Part shown: positions 44,641 through 56,161 of the stretch, in pieces
Position numbering within the stretch: position 1 is the stretch's first letter
Layout of the letters: every line of letters starts with the position of its first letter
From: Voacanga thouarsii
Taxonomy: Eukaryota > Streptophyta > Magnoliopsida > Gentianales > Apocynaceae
Length of the DNA: 64,000 nucleotides
Assembly: GCA_026120185.1 (NCBI GenBank)
Contig: JANUWF010001783.1
Coordinates: 9,858,001-9,922,000, forward strand
Direction: 5' to 3'
The notes under the pieces: model-generated
The model's database searches: none
What the model was told of the DNA's origin: nothing
Seen by the model: only the letters and a program-made list of their open reading frames with translations
Program-made: the position numbers and the translations under genes

Positions 44641-46498
44641 CACTACAAGAAATCTGCCAATTTGCCATGGACAAATTTGTGGCTAAACTGATATTTGCCA
44701 CAGATTTGCGACGGAATTGGTCCGTGGCAAATACCTTCGTCGCTAAGCATTTTTTGCCACGTATTTGCTATGAAAATAATATGGAATATAGGCTATCTGT
44801 GACAAATTCGTGACAGATTGCCATGGATTTGCCACGGATGTTTCTCAAGCAGGTACCATCCGTGGCAGCCACGGATGGTACCTGCTTGCCACGGATTTGC
44901 CACAGACATTTCTCAAGTAGATACAGTCCGTGGCAAATCTTTGGCAATCTGCCAAGGATTTGCCATGGAAACGATATGGAACATATGTTGTCCATGGCAA
45001 ATCCGTGACAGATTGTCACGAATTTGCCACGAACGTTTCTTAAGCAGGTACCATCCGTGGCAAATCCTTGACAATCTGTCAAGGATTTGCCACGAAAACA
45101 ATATGAAATATAGACTGTTCATGGCAAATCCGTGATAATTTGCCACAAATTTGCCACAAAAATGTTATTTTTTTCATAGTAAATTGTTACGAATTTGCCA
45201 CGAATTATTAAAAATTAAAATATATTAAAAATTATTTTTTTTTTGAATTTGACCCGCACACGTATAATTTCCTGTCAAACACAATAGAATCAACTCATTC
45301 AACACCAAATATAATAAAACACAATTTTCTCATTTGAAGTCAATTAATAAAGTCAATTGACTACATATCTAACATACACCCACAATTGTATACAACTACT
45401 TTTCCTATAGAACTACTTGACTAATCTGCAAGCCCTTATATCTACATTCATTAGCCTCGTAAAACATGCAAACTTCCCAACATCTTTGTGTTCCTCACAA
45501 TTTGCTTCACCACTTGAGCTTCACAAGAAAATACTGCAAGAAGAAAAGGACATACATCATCAATGAGTTAGGTAAAGAAAGAAAAGCAATACGAAAATGA
45601 CTTGAAAAAAAAAAAATTCGGCAGAGTTTCCCCTGTATACTGGACGTTTCTAGGCACAAAATCACTACAAAATCAACAACATTTAAAAAAAAAACATTAA
45701 CTGTCACAACAATTATTCAATAAAATTAATGTACGGGTAATCAAAACAATGATAATATAGTTCTTCAAAACAATTTTCAATGGCTTTTATAGTCGAAATA
45801 AAATAAAATTATATCGTTTCTTTAAAATTTATAATTTTAATACAAACGTATATTTCAATACTAAAAAATAATACATCTTATTTTCAATTCCATTTCAAGA
45901 ATGAACGCATTAGAAAATAAATAAATCAAGATACTTACAAAATATTTTGTATTTGTTATTTAAAATGTATAGAACAAAAATTAATATAAACCAATATAAT
46001 TAATAAATTAGAACAAAAAAAAGAAAAAAATGCCGTGGCAAATCCGTGACAATCTGCCACGGAATTGCCACGGATTAGTGGCAATTTTGTGATTCCGTGG
46101 CAAATCTGTGGTAAATAGCCATGGATTTGCCACGAAAAACACAACAAAAATTTAGCCCTTTTTTTTATCACTATTTTGTGATTCCGTGGCAAATTCGTAA
46201 CTAATGTTTGGCATAATTTTGCCACGGAAATGTTTCCATCGCAAATTGGTGGCTAATATTTGGCATAATTTTTTGGCGCCTTTTTTTGCTACCGATTTGT
46301 GACGGAATATGTTTGCATCGCTACTTGCTACTATTTCCATCGCAATTTTGTGGCAAATGGCCACGGATTTGCTAGGGTATTTTTTTTCCCTTGTAAGCTA
46401 CTTGTATTTTGCTGTTACGTGGCAAAATCCATCGCTGATTGCCATGAAAAATATTCCGTGGCAAAAATCCGTGGTAGATTCACAATTTTCTTGTAGTA
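44641..46498. mobile_element. CACTA-2: non-autonomous CACTA element
   Basis: The left end is CACTACAAGAAATCTGCC. The right end, reverse-complemented, is TACTACAAGAAAATTGTG. TCA flanks both ends (44638-44640 and 46499-46501). Both sub-ends are packed with variants of CCGTGGCAAATCCGTGACAATCTGCCACGG on both strands. The outermost base of the right end is changed from G to A (TAGTA). The interior (about 45240-46020) is AT-rich and non-coding. Apparent reading frames near 44.8-45.1 kb on both strands are produced by the repeats. Confidence 0.88.
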
Positions 46499-46862
46499 TC
46501 ATATCCGATTTAGGATGTTCTCAACAAAATACACAAGCTGTTAAATCAATCAAACATGAAAATGTGATGATTTTCAAAAGATATCCAAAATGCTTGTCTC
46601 GCATTTGTACAAGTAATATTTTAACCAAAATATCATGTTGTGCCCAATGCATGATTTTTTTCCATGTTCGATCAACAAGACAATAAATAAATATTTGTAC
46701 ACAATAATTTGTAGCTCAGTGCATTATTTTATCAAACAATTATGCAAGGACTTATAGTATTAGGGTTTCCTGATAAGTCTAAAGCACAACGTAGCTTGAT
46801 CCAAGGTCCCGTCCCAAAATCTAAATGAAGTTACAAACTAATCAAAATCCATATCCAATAGT

Positions 46863-46907
<45 letters not shown>

Positions 46908-47497
46908 CTATCTACTAGTAGTAAATTACTAAATATCGGTGTATATGACATAAATTTATATGACATCCTAACATCCCATGTAAATGATTTGCAACAACAC
47001 ATTCAACACTTCACAAGAAGATGACTACCAAAATTATTCCATCTTTTATTCCTAAGACATCTCAATACTCTCCATGTCGATACTCTCACATCCAACCTTC
47101 TATATGTAACTAAGACTTAGAAATCTTACCCAAGCAGAGGATGCAAATTAATAATGAGTGAGAGTTGGGATTTACTTGGAGAAAAGTGGGTTTTCAGTTA
47201 GCCTTAGAGGTTTGAATGTACTGCTGCTTTCTATGAATAGAAGATGATGAAGTCTCCGGCTTCGGTCCAAGTGAATGAGGTGTGGAAGAGGTGGGTGTGA
47301 TTTTTAGGTTTCGGCAAAGAGCAATAGGAAGAGCGGGAGTAGAGAGGCCGAAAGAATTTTGGAGAGTGTGTGGGAGGTTTGCTTCAGTTGGGGAGAGGAT
47401 TAGGAAAAGAAAATCTGGTTCCCTTGATTGACGAGTGAAGAAAGGAAGGTGCGGGTAATTTGTGTGATGATTGGAGAGGTGTATCCGGGATGTAATT
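46499..47497. other. Region between CACTA-2 and Copia-B
   Basis: No gene recognised. A (TA)20 microsatellite lies at 46867-46906. The right border is the TAATT duplication of Copia-B (47493-47497). Confidence 0.5.
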
Positions 47498-48156
47498 TGT
47501 TGGGCCAAACAAGTCCAGCCTATTTGGTGGACAAAAAGAAAAAAGCCAAAAACAAAGGCCCACAAACTAAATAAAAACCTAACAAATCAAAAGCAGTGTT
47601 TGACGGCATTTTTTGTGCAATTTTTTGTTGAGAGAGGCGGCAGACAATAAGAAAGACGCAGGAGCTTCTTCAAGCTTTGATCCTCAATGTGGATGGTCAT
47701 TCGGAATCTGATTGAGACAAAATTTGGTTCTACATGATCCTCTCAATAAGATCTACAAATCTAATGGTTTAGATTTCGATTTTGGTAACATACTTTTAAA
47801 CTTAATTCTTGTTTAGTTGTAGCTTTGGGAGAAGATATTGAGATATTATTGGTGTGCCTTTAGTGTTATCTAGAGAAGACTTTGTATTGTCCATTATTGT
47901 TGAAAGTGGAAGTTTTTACTGGACTAGGTCCCCTAGTCCCGTAGTTTTTTCCCATCTTGGATTTTTTACGTTAAAAATCTTGGTGTCTCGTATTCTTTAT
48001 TTTGGTGCTTTCTTTTACCTGCTGACATTATTTAATTGGTATTTTTAGTTTATTCCTATTTTTGATTGGCACTTGGGAAATAGTATTGTTCTTGGAATAT
48101 AATTGTGACTTGGGTGAAACTTAGTGTTTTGCTCATTTTCAGTTTATTTCCCAACA
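47498..48156 (+). repeat. Copia-B 5' LTR
   Basis: 659 bases, TGTTGGG..CCCAACA, paired with 53269-53917. Confidence 0.94.
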
Positions 48157-48159
48157 AAG

Positions 48160-48172
48160 TGGTATCAGAGCC
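48160..48172 (+). other. Copia-B primer-binding site
   Basis: TGGTATCAGAGCC, three bases after the LTR, is complementary to the 3' end of initiator-Met tRNA. Confidence 0.92.
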
Positions 48173-48208
48173 CTGGTTGATCAGTTGGCTAATTTGTGCT
48201 AATTAAAA

Positions 48209-48958
48209 ATGGATGATTCAGATAGTGGATGCATGATAACATTGAATACATCAAACTATTCAAATTGAAAGCCTAGAATGGAAGACTATTTGTATTGTAG
48301 AGATTTGTTTGAGCCTGTTCTAGGGGATAAAGGTAAAATATCTGATATGAGTAATGAAAAATGGGTTAGCATGCACAGAAAAACAGTAGGTAATATTAGA
48401 AAGTAGATTGGTCAAAGTATATTTCAACACTTTGCTCAAGAGACTAGAGCTGATGTGTTATGGAAAAAACTTGAATGAATGTTTGAACGGAAAACTGGAA
48501 TGAATAAATCTTCTTGTTTGAGAAATATTACTTGGTTAAGATACAAAGATGGCGTTGATATGAGTGAGCATTTAAATACCTTTCAGGGATTGATAAACTA
48601 GGCAGTTTCATTGAAATTGAACTTAGATGATGAGGTACAGACTTTGCTTTTTTTCAATTCACTACCAGATAGCTAGGAAACAATGGTGGTATCTGTTAGC
48701 AATTCAGCTTCAAATGGTGTCTTAACCATGGCTATGACTAAAGAGGCAGTGTTGGATGAGGAGATCAGGAGGAAGGAACAAGGCACTTTTAATGAGTCCC
48801 AAGCACTGATTATGCAAAAGAAAGAAGGAAGGGGGAGAAGCAAGAGTAGAGGTCCTTACAACAGGAATGACAGATCCAAGAGCAGACATGAGTCACTGAA
48901 AAATGTTAAGTGCTATTATTGTAAAAAAAAAAGGCACTAAAAGAAGCACTGCAGAGTC
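48209..48958 (+). pseudogene. Copia-B gag, broken by stops
   Basis: The frame starts MDDSDSGCMITLNTSNYSN and shows typical copia gag sequence, but reading is interrupted by at least six stops. Several fall where Trp is expected (for example TGA after NYSN and TAG in PDS-ETM). The zinc knuckle region CYYCKKKRH is present but damaged by a further TAA. Confidence 0.85.
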
Positions 48959-49441
48959 TTGAAACGAGAATTTGCTGAGAAAAAGGGTAATGGTAAGGTG
49001 AGAGATGAAAGAGATACTACAGCAGTAGTGGCAGTCGATGATGATATGTTGGTATTTTGCGATGATAGTCATATCAATATTACCAATCAAGACGGTGATT
49101 GGATAATTGATTCAGGTGCATCATATCATGTTACTCTACACAGACATTTCTTTTCAACGTACACCGAAGGAGACTTTGGCTACATTAGGATGGGAAATGA
49201 AGTTTCTTGCAAAGTTGTTGGCAAGGGTGATATTTGCTTAGATACAAATGCCGGGTGTCAGTTAGTCTTGAGGAATGCCAAACATGTTCCTGATATTCAT
49301 CTTAATCTTGTTTCTAATAGAAAGCTTGATGATAAAGGTTATTATAGTTCTCAAGGTGGAGGCAAATGGAAACTCAGCAAAGGGAACCTAATCGTTGCCA
49401 GAGGAAGGAAGCAAAAATACTCTCTACTTGATGCAAGCTAA
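48959..49441 (+). pseudogene. Copia-B protease
   Basis: A 160-codon frame with the copia protease active site WIIDSGASYHVT, then RMGNEVSCKVVGKGDI and the GAG-pre-integrase start. It ends at a TAA before the integrase. Confidence 0.85.
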
Positions 49442-49457
49442 GTTGGGAAAATGAGAG

Positions 49458-50390
49458 GTGAATGTAATTCATGATTCCTCTATTAATTTTTGGTATAGGC
49501 GACTTGGGCACATGAGTGAGAAGGGAATTCAAACACGTGTTCGCAGGCAACTTCTCCCTAATGTAACATGTACTTCTCTTAAATTATGTGTTGATTGTAT
49601 TTATGGAAAACAACATAGAGTTGCTTTTCAAAGACTTCCTTCATCTAGAAAGCTAAATCCATTAGAGTTGGTGCACACTGATGTCTACTACATGAAAGAT
49701 AGGTATCTTAGTGGTGCAGTTTATTTTGTTACTTTTATTGATGATTTTTCTTGAAAAGTTTGGTGTACTGCTTTGAAATCTAAAGACTAGGTCTTGGGTG
49801 TGTTTAAAGCATTTCGTAGTAAGGTCGAAACGGAGACTGGTAAACAGTTAAAATGTGTTCGAGCTGATAATGGTGGTGAGTATAGAGGACTATTTAAAAG
49901 CTATTGCAAGTCTCATGGGATCAGACTAGAGAAGATAGTACCAAAAACACCACAGAAGAATGAAATAGTAGAAAAGATGAATAGAACTATCACTGAATGG
50001 ATCAGATGTATGCTTTTTAATGCCAAGCTGTCAAATCTTTTTGGTGTGAAGCAATGAGAACTGTAGTTGACCTGATTAATCTTTCTCCTTCAGTTCCTTT
50101 GGATGGTGATATTCCAGAGAGAGTATGGACAGGTAAAGAAGTATCCTTCAACCACTTGAGAGTTTTTGGTTGTCGTGCATTTGTTCACATTTCCAAAGAT
50201 GAGAGATCAAAGCTTGATATAAAATCCAAGCAGTGTATTTTCTTGGGATATGCACATACAGAGTTTGGTTATAGGTTGTATGATCCAGTGGAGAAGAAAT
50301 TGATTAGAAGCAGGGATGTTGTTTTTCTTGAAGATCAAACCATCGAAGATATTGAAAAACATGATAAGCCTAAACTAAAATAAAGATTCT
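49458..50390 (+). pseudogene. Copia-B integrase
   Basis: Segments encode FWYRRLGHMSEKG and CVDCIYGK (HHCC zinc site), HTDVYYMKD (first catalytic Asp), RADNGGEYRG (second Asp) and KNEIVEKMNRT (Glu). The triad is visible but the frame is cut by a TGA (SWKVW-type Trp to stop, about 49753) and by a frame change near 50055. Confidence 0.85.
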
Positions 50391-50506
50391 TTGATGACAT
50401 TCCTTCAAATTCAAATCCAATTCCTGCACCAACTAGTTCTGATGTGCCAGTTCCAGAAACAGATGGTTTAAATCAAGGGGGAGTTGAGGACGAGTAAGGA
50501 GAAAGT

Positions 50507-51640
50507 ATGGATGATAATAATGATGTTGGTGAGATTGAACAAGAAGTACTACAACCACAGTCACAAGATGAACCTAGGAGATCTATCAAGGAAAGAAGAC
50601 CCTCCACTAGGTATAATCCTAATGAATATGTATTATTGACTGATGGAGGAGAGCCAGTATCATATAGTGAAGCTTTGGAGCATGAGAAGAAAGAAGAATG
50701 GTTGCAAGCTATGCAAGAGGGGATAGTATCATTACAAGAAAATCATACCTATGACTTGGTGAAATTGCCTATAGGCAAGAGAATACTAAAGAACAAGTGG
50801 GTCAACAGGTTAAAGACTCAGGAGAATTGCTCACAACCTAAGTACAAGGCAAGATTGGTTGTGAAGGGGTTCAGTTAAAAGAAAAGTATGGATTTTGAAG
50901 AAATCTTTTCTCCTGTGGTACACTTGACATCTATTCTAGTTGTTCTTAGAATTGCTGCAAGTTTGAATCTTGAGATTGAGCAACTTGATGTGAAGATAGC
51001 CTTTCTACATAGTGACTTAGAAGAAGAAATTTATATGGAGTAGCCGGAGGGGTTTAAAGAAAGTGGTAAGGAGAATTTGGTATGTTGTCTCAAGAAAAGT
51101 TTATATGGTTTGAAACAGGCACCGAGATAATGGTATAAGAAATTTAACTCCTTTATTGTCGTTCAGAAATACCACAAAACCACATCAGATCATTATGTAT
51201 ATGTGAAGAACTTCTCAAATGACGATTTTATTATCCTCTTGTTGTATGTGGATGATATGTTAATTGTTGACCATGATGCTGTGAAGATTGACAGGTTGAA
51301 AAAGGAGTTAAGCAAATCTTTTGCAATGAAAGATTTGGGTCTAACGAAACAAATTTTGGGGATGAAAATCACTTGAGGTAGGCAAAATGGAAAGCTTTGG
51401 TTATCTCAAGAAAAGTATATTGAGAAAGTACTTGACAGGTTCAATATGAGCAATGCTACGGAAGTTTCTACTCCACTTGCAGGTCATTTCAAGTTAAACA
51501 TTGAGCAGTGTCCAGAAAGTAAGAAAGACAAAGAAGACATGAAGAAGGTTCCTTATGCTTCAACAGTTGGTAGTCTGATGTATCCTATGGTTTGTACTAG
51601 ACCAGATATAGCTCATGCGGTTGGACTAGTTAGTTGATAT
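50507..51640 (+). pseudogene. Copia-B reverse transcriptase
   Basis: The sequence runs from YSEALEHEKKEEWLQAMQEG through KARLVVKGFS, SLYGLKQAPR and the active-site LLYVDDMLIVDH to GSLMYPMVCTRPDIAHAVG. Stops interrupt at about 50876, 51042 (Gln to TAG), 51128 and 51374. Confidence 0.88.
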
Positions 51641-52169
51641 CTCTCTAATCTTGGTAAAAGGCACTGGAATGCTGTCAAGTGGATTCTCAGGTATCTCAAG
51701 GGAACTTTAAAATATGTTTGTGCTTTGGAAATAGCAATATCATATTTGATGGATACTCTGATTCAGATATGGGAGGTGATCTTGATAAGAGAAGATCTAC
51801 ATTTGGTTACTTAATGACTTTTATAGGGGGAGTAATATCGTGGTGGCAAAGTAAGTTGAAAAAAATGCATTGCTCTTTCTAGTACAGAAGCAGAGTATAT
51901 CGCAACTACTGAAGCTTGTAAAGAAATTCTTTGGTTGCAGTGGTTTCTTTAGGAATTGGGCTTCAAACAAGAAAAGTAAAATCTTCATTGTGACAGTCAG
52001 AGTGCTATTCATCTATGTAAGAATTCTACATTTCACTCTCGATCCAAACATATTGATGTGAGATATTATTGGATTAGAAAAATTTTGGATTCCAAGCTAC
52101 TAATGCTTGAGAAGGTGCACACGGATGATAACGGTTCGATATGCTGGCTAAAGTGTTGCCTAGGAAGAA
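51641..52169 (+). pseudogene. Copia-B RNase H, interrupted by CACTA-3
   Basis: Traces of GYSDSDMGGDLDKRRSTFGY and RSKHIDVRYYWIR are present in several frames. The region ends where CACTA-3 begins. After CACTA-3 only about 70 bases of Copia-B remain before the 3' LTR. Confidence 0.85.
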
Positions 52170-52299
52170 CACTACAAGAAAAATGCACTTTAGCGACGGA
52201 AATTAGCGACGGCTTTGTTACCGTCGCTAATTTGCGACGGAATAGCGACGACAAACAAAAATTTTTAATTTAAATTTATTTTTACAAATTTGTCAGAAG

Positions 52300-52700
52300 C
52301 CATAGCTAATCCCTCGCCAATTAGCGAGGGATTAGCTACGGTAAATGAAATTAACACTAATACTAATTAATTGTTCAAATGCCGTAGCTAATCCCTCACT
52401 AATTAGCAAGGGATTAGCTACGGCTTCTTGTCCCTCGCCAATTAGCGAGGAATTAGCTAGTCCCTCGCTAATTAGCGAGGGATTAGCTACGGTAAATGAA
52501 ATTAACACTTATACTAATTAATTGTTCAAATGCCGTAGCTAATCCCTCGCTAATTAGCAAGGGATTAGCTACGGCGTACGTAATTAGAACTTACACTAAA
52601 TTAATTGAAAATGCCGTAGCTAATCCCTCACTAATTATCAAGGGATTAGCTACAGCTTATTGTCCCTCGCTAATTAGCAAGGGATTAGCTACGGCTTCAG
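52300..52700. repeat. Array of near-perfect palindromes in CACTA-3
   Basis: The unit CCGTAGCTAATCCCTCGCTA plus its reverse complement forms a hairpin of about 44 bases. About five versions occur (roughly 52303-52341, 52381-52425, 52433-52491, 52531-52575, 52613-52695), separated by AAATGAAATTAACAC-type spacers. Two larger units are about 150 bases apart. They may be transposase-binding sites or fold into small-RNA precursors. Confidence 0.8.
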
Positions 52701-52801
52701 AATCCCTCACTAATCCGTTGTAAATCCCTAGCTAATCCGTCGTTAATTTATAAAAAAAATACTATATAATTAATATAAAGAACAAAAAATCACAAGAATA
52801 T

Positions 52802-52869
52802 CAATAGCCTAGTGGTGGAGCACGTGCTCCCCCACAACAAGGACGCGGGTTCGAGCCCCGTATCCGACA
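52802..52869 (+). other. tRNA-like module in CACTA-3
   Basis: An A-box-like TAGCCTAGTGGTGGAG and a B-box-like GGGTTCGAGCCCCG are spaced as in a tRNA gene, with a T-arm stem GCGGG/CCCGT. The 3' part ATCCGAC has no partner upstream, so the acceptor stem fails. The same layout is found on the minus strand at 23573-23641 in CACTA-1. Confidence 0.65.
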
Positions 52870-53200
52870 TAATCTCAAAAAATTATCTGGCGGGTCGAGT
52901 TGGGTCGGTGGTCAGGCCGAACCGGTTACGCCGGGTCTTGACTAATTAATTTTTTTTAAATAAAATTCGTTGGTCGTCGCTAAATTTAGCAACGGATTAG
53001 CGACGACCTTAATTGCAAATTTAATTATAAATATCATTACTTAATATCCGTCGCTATTAGCGACGAATTTTTGGTCCGTCGCTATTTGCGACGCTAGTCT
53101 TAGCGAGGGTAAGAATCCGTCGCTAATCCGGTTACTAAACTCAATTAGCGAGGATTAGCGACGGATTTGATCGTTGCTAAATTGTTGTTTTCTTGTAGTG

Positions 53201-53268
53201 GAAATTCTTGTTTTGCAGACAAGAAGTAGGTTTGGTTATGTTTCCCAAATGAGCTAAATGAGGGAGAT
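53201..53268 (+). other. Copia-B 3' remnant with polypurine tract
   Basis: The sequence ATGAGGGAGAT directly precedes the 3' LTR and is the polypurine tract. The first three bases are the GAA duplication of CACTA-3. Confidence 0.8.
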
Positions 53269-53917
53269 TGTTGGGCCAAACAAGTCCAGCCCATTTGGTG
53301 GACAAAAAGAAAAAGCCAAAAACAAAGGCCCACAAACTAAATAAAAACCTAACAAATCAAAAGCAGTGTTTGACGGCATTTTTTGTGCAATTTTTCGTTG
53401 AGAGAGGCGGTAGGCAATAAGAAAGACGCAGGAGCTTCTTCAAGCTTTGATCCTCAATGTGGATGGTAATTCGGAGTTCGATTGAGACGAAATTTGGTTC
53501 TACGTGATCCTCTCAATAAGATCTATAAATCTAACAGTTTAGATTTTGATTTTGGTAACATCCTTCCAAACTCAATTATTGTTTAGTTGTAGCTTTATGA
53601 GAAGATATTGGGATATTATTGGTGTGCCTCTAGTATTATCTAGAGAAGACTTTGTATTATCCATTATTATTGATAGTGAAAGTTTTTACTTGACTAGGTT
53701 CTGTGATTTTTTTCCATCTTGGGTTACCCACTTTAAAAATCTTGGTGTCTCGTATTCTTTATTTTGGTACTTTCTTTTACCTGCTCGCATTATTTAATTG
53801 GTATATTTGGTTTATTCCTATTTTTTATTGGCACTTGGGAAATAGTATTGATCTAGAATATAATTGTTACTTGGGTGAAGTTGAGTGTTTTGCTCACTTT
53901 CAGTTTATTTCCCAACA
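53269..53917 (+). repeat. Copia-B 3' LTR
   Basis: 649 bases, paired with 47498-48156. Many single-base differences and several small indels are visible between the two. Confidence 0.94.
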
Positions 53918-55141
53918 TAATTCGGCTATGGTTTATTTGAGACGTTGAAGGGGAAAGGTGAGCAAGACTGTTTTGGTTGTTGGTAGACTGAGTAGCTTCA
54001 TTGCTCTATGTGAGCTTTGTGCAGTAAGGAAGGAAGGAAAGAAAGTTGGGGTGCCACAACTTGAGGGGCTGCTGAGATTGTGCTGTTTAAGGTGATTCTT
54101 GCTGCTATATTGCAGTAGCCGAAAGGCTTGGGTGCTGAGGGAGGAATGTGAGGGTCTAATTTTTGGTTATGCTATGCTGGTTCCGTTTCACTACTGAAGT
54201 TGCGATTATTTGTGCTCACTGAGAGGGTAGGTTAGTGGGTTGTCAAGGCTAAAACCGAGCAGACCCAATGGGAGAGCCCAGACTGCTTTGCTTCGTGTGT
54301 TTAGGAGAAGAATGGCTAAAACTCCCAAGTTGTTAGGTTTGGTTGTTTTGTGTAGAACTGAGAAAGGAAATGTGTAGTGAATGTTGGAATTTTGGAGGGA
54401 TGAACCATGCGTAGCCTTCATTAGGAAGGTGGATTAAACGGCTGCCAAACTAAAGGTATCTCCCTTACTCAATCCCTTCACATCGGTCTACTCAACCAGG
54501 AAGGAAATTGCTGGGGTTTTAAATTCAAAACCCAGTGATGAAGAAAGAAGGGAGGAAGGTAATTTATGGAGGATTGCTGGCCGATTTAAGGGGGAGGTTA
54601 TCTCCTAATTTCAGTCATGCATGGACAAGAATAATTCCATCTTGGAATGAACAAATCTCCCAAGAATTTAGCTACTAAATTAATGCGTCGGACAAAACAA
54701 ATATCCGATTGCCTTTTGGAGTGATGAAATCATGAAAATTTAGAAGGATATTCTTTTAGCTCAAAAATAGGAAGTGGCGGCCAGAGATTGTAAATAGGTA
54801 GGTGACCAAAATAATTCTAAGAGTACCGTCTCATGAAAGAATAGAATTAAATATAATTTTAATTACCCAACCAAAATATATGCACATAATTTGGAATTAA
54901 TAAAATAAATAGTTTATAAGAGGGTCTAGATTTGGAAAGGAAATTCCCTGAATCTGAGAGTATTATTCTTGGAATAGAAAAGAAAATATTATAATATAGT
55001 TAGCTAAGGAAATAGAATTATTAAGTGGAAAAAATTTTGAATTCATCATTCTTAAATAAATTTCCTCTCCAAATTATGGAATGCTCTTTTTTGAATAAGG
55101 AAGTGGCGGCCAAGCTTGAGTGGGTCGGCCAGGGAAAAATA
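53918..55141. other. Region between Copia-B and the LTR-D element
   Basis: No gene recognised. A 14-base sequence AGGAAGTGGCGGCC occurs twice (about 54769 and 55098). The right border is the start of LTR-D. Confidence 0.45.
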
Positions 55142-56161
55142 TGTTAGAAACAGGGTACCTACGAGCACAGACAGGCAACTCAACTGAATTGAACAAGTAC
55201 CGCCTATACTCGACCAGGGCTCTAACAGTTGCAATTATCAAATATCAATAATGCCGGCAAGACCACACAGTCCAAACGTAATGTAACTAGACAGAATTCA
55301 AACTTAATAAATAAGTCAGTAGTGTACCTGAGATACTTGCTCGCGGTCCTACCAGAACGTACCAGGCGCCGGTACTCCTCTGGACAAGCTGCGCCGCAAC
55401 GTACTGTACTGCTGACCGAATCACCAGTCCAATACTGGTTTGCCTTCAAGAAGTTATTCGCCCCACTCTGGTGCAATGGGTACAACGACTCTTCTTGCAG
55501 GATAAGACGGTCTCAGATCACTGTTGATGCACACCAACTGTGATCACCTCGAAAATCCTCTCAGTTCACCGGTCCCGATAAGCAAAAAATTATGGATCGT
55601 GGGGAGAATCGAAGAGGCGAATTTTCTCGCAGGAAGCAAAAGGCACGAAAAAGGATTGACCCTAATGGCGGCTCTATTCCCTCTTTTAATTTCGCCTTAG
55701 GAAAAATTAAAACCCAATTCGGATTAGGAAAACCCTAATTCCTTATCAGATTTTTTTTTTCTTCTATTATTCTTCAAGTTAGAGTTAATTGGGCTAAATA
55801 AAAATAGAGGATCGTGAAAACATGGCCCGAGCCCGAGCCGAGCCGGGCCGGGCGGGCGGCACTCGCGTGTGGCATCCTTCATACCTTGGGCTTTTCTATT
55901 AAATCTATAAAAAAGCTTTTTAGTATATAAAGGCTTCCACACTCCTCTATTTTTCCCATGTGGGACTCATGTATAACATGAGTTCCCAAATGATTAAACA
56001 CCAAACTTTAACAACATTTAATTATGGATTCCCACCATGAAAATGGCTTCTACCACAATCAAAACAATCTCTAATATGTCAAGAACAATTCCCATTAATT
56101 GTTTTAGGCTAACTAATCATGAGTTAAAAAATATTAACTTCCAAAGTTGCCATTTTCAACA
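55142..56161 (-). repeat. LTR-D: LTR of an outer retrotransposon
   Basis: The segment starts TGTTAGAAAC and ends TTTTCAACA (TG..CA ends). Immediately to the right, the minus strand reads GGATTTGTGGGAGAT, a good polypurine tract. It is therefore the 3' LTR of a minus-strand element whose body lies to the right and is interrupted after 172 bases by Copia-C. The other LTR must be beyond the window. Its lineage is unknown. Confidence 0.7.

Larger units (their letters stand above)
52170..53200. mobile_element. CACTA-3: short non-autonomous CACTA element inside Copia-B
   Basis: The ends are CACTACAAGAAAAATGC (left) and, reverse-complemented, CACTACAAGAAAACAAC (right). GAA flanks both sides (52167-52169 and 53201-53203). 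The sub-ends carry TTAGCGACGG and CCGTCGCTAA motifs. The interior holds an array of palindromes (52300-52700) and a tRNA-like module (52802-52869). No protein is encoded. Its insertion in Copia-B shows that it arrived later. Confidence 0.93.
47498..53917 (+). mobile_element. Copia-B: decayed Ty1/copia LTR retrotransposon
   Basis: LTRs at 47498-48156 and 53269-53917 begin TGTTGGGCC and end CCCAACA. TAATT flanks the element on both sides (47493-47497 and 53918-53922). A perfect initiator-Met primer site follows the left LTR. The coding order gag, protease, integrase, reverse transcriptase, RNase H is that of Ty1/copia, but all parts contain stops. The LTRs differ at many more positions than those of Copia-A, so it is older. 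A CACTA element (CACTA-3) sits in its 3' end. Confidence 0.95.

Noticed and set aside
44768..45146. Overlapping frames on both strands rich in Cys, His and Trp
   Set aside because: They are produced by the CACTA-2 subterminal repeat GCCACGGATTTGCCA read in different frames.
52300..52700. Regular repeats with spacers, superficially CRISPR-like
   Set aside because: The units are palindromic transposon repeats between CACTA ends in a plant genome; spacers are not unique and no cas genes exist.
52802..52869. A functional tRNA gene
   Set aside because: A-box and B-box-like sequences and a T-arm are present, but no acceptor stem forms and the anticodon arm is not convincing.
54206..55234. Short frames between Copia-B and LTR-D
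   Set aside because: None shows family motifs or consistent codon use; they are best treated as chance frames.
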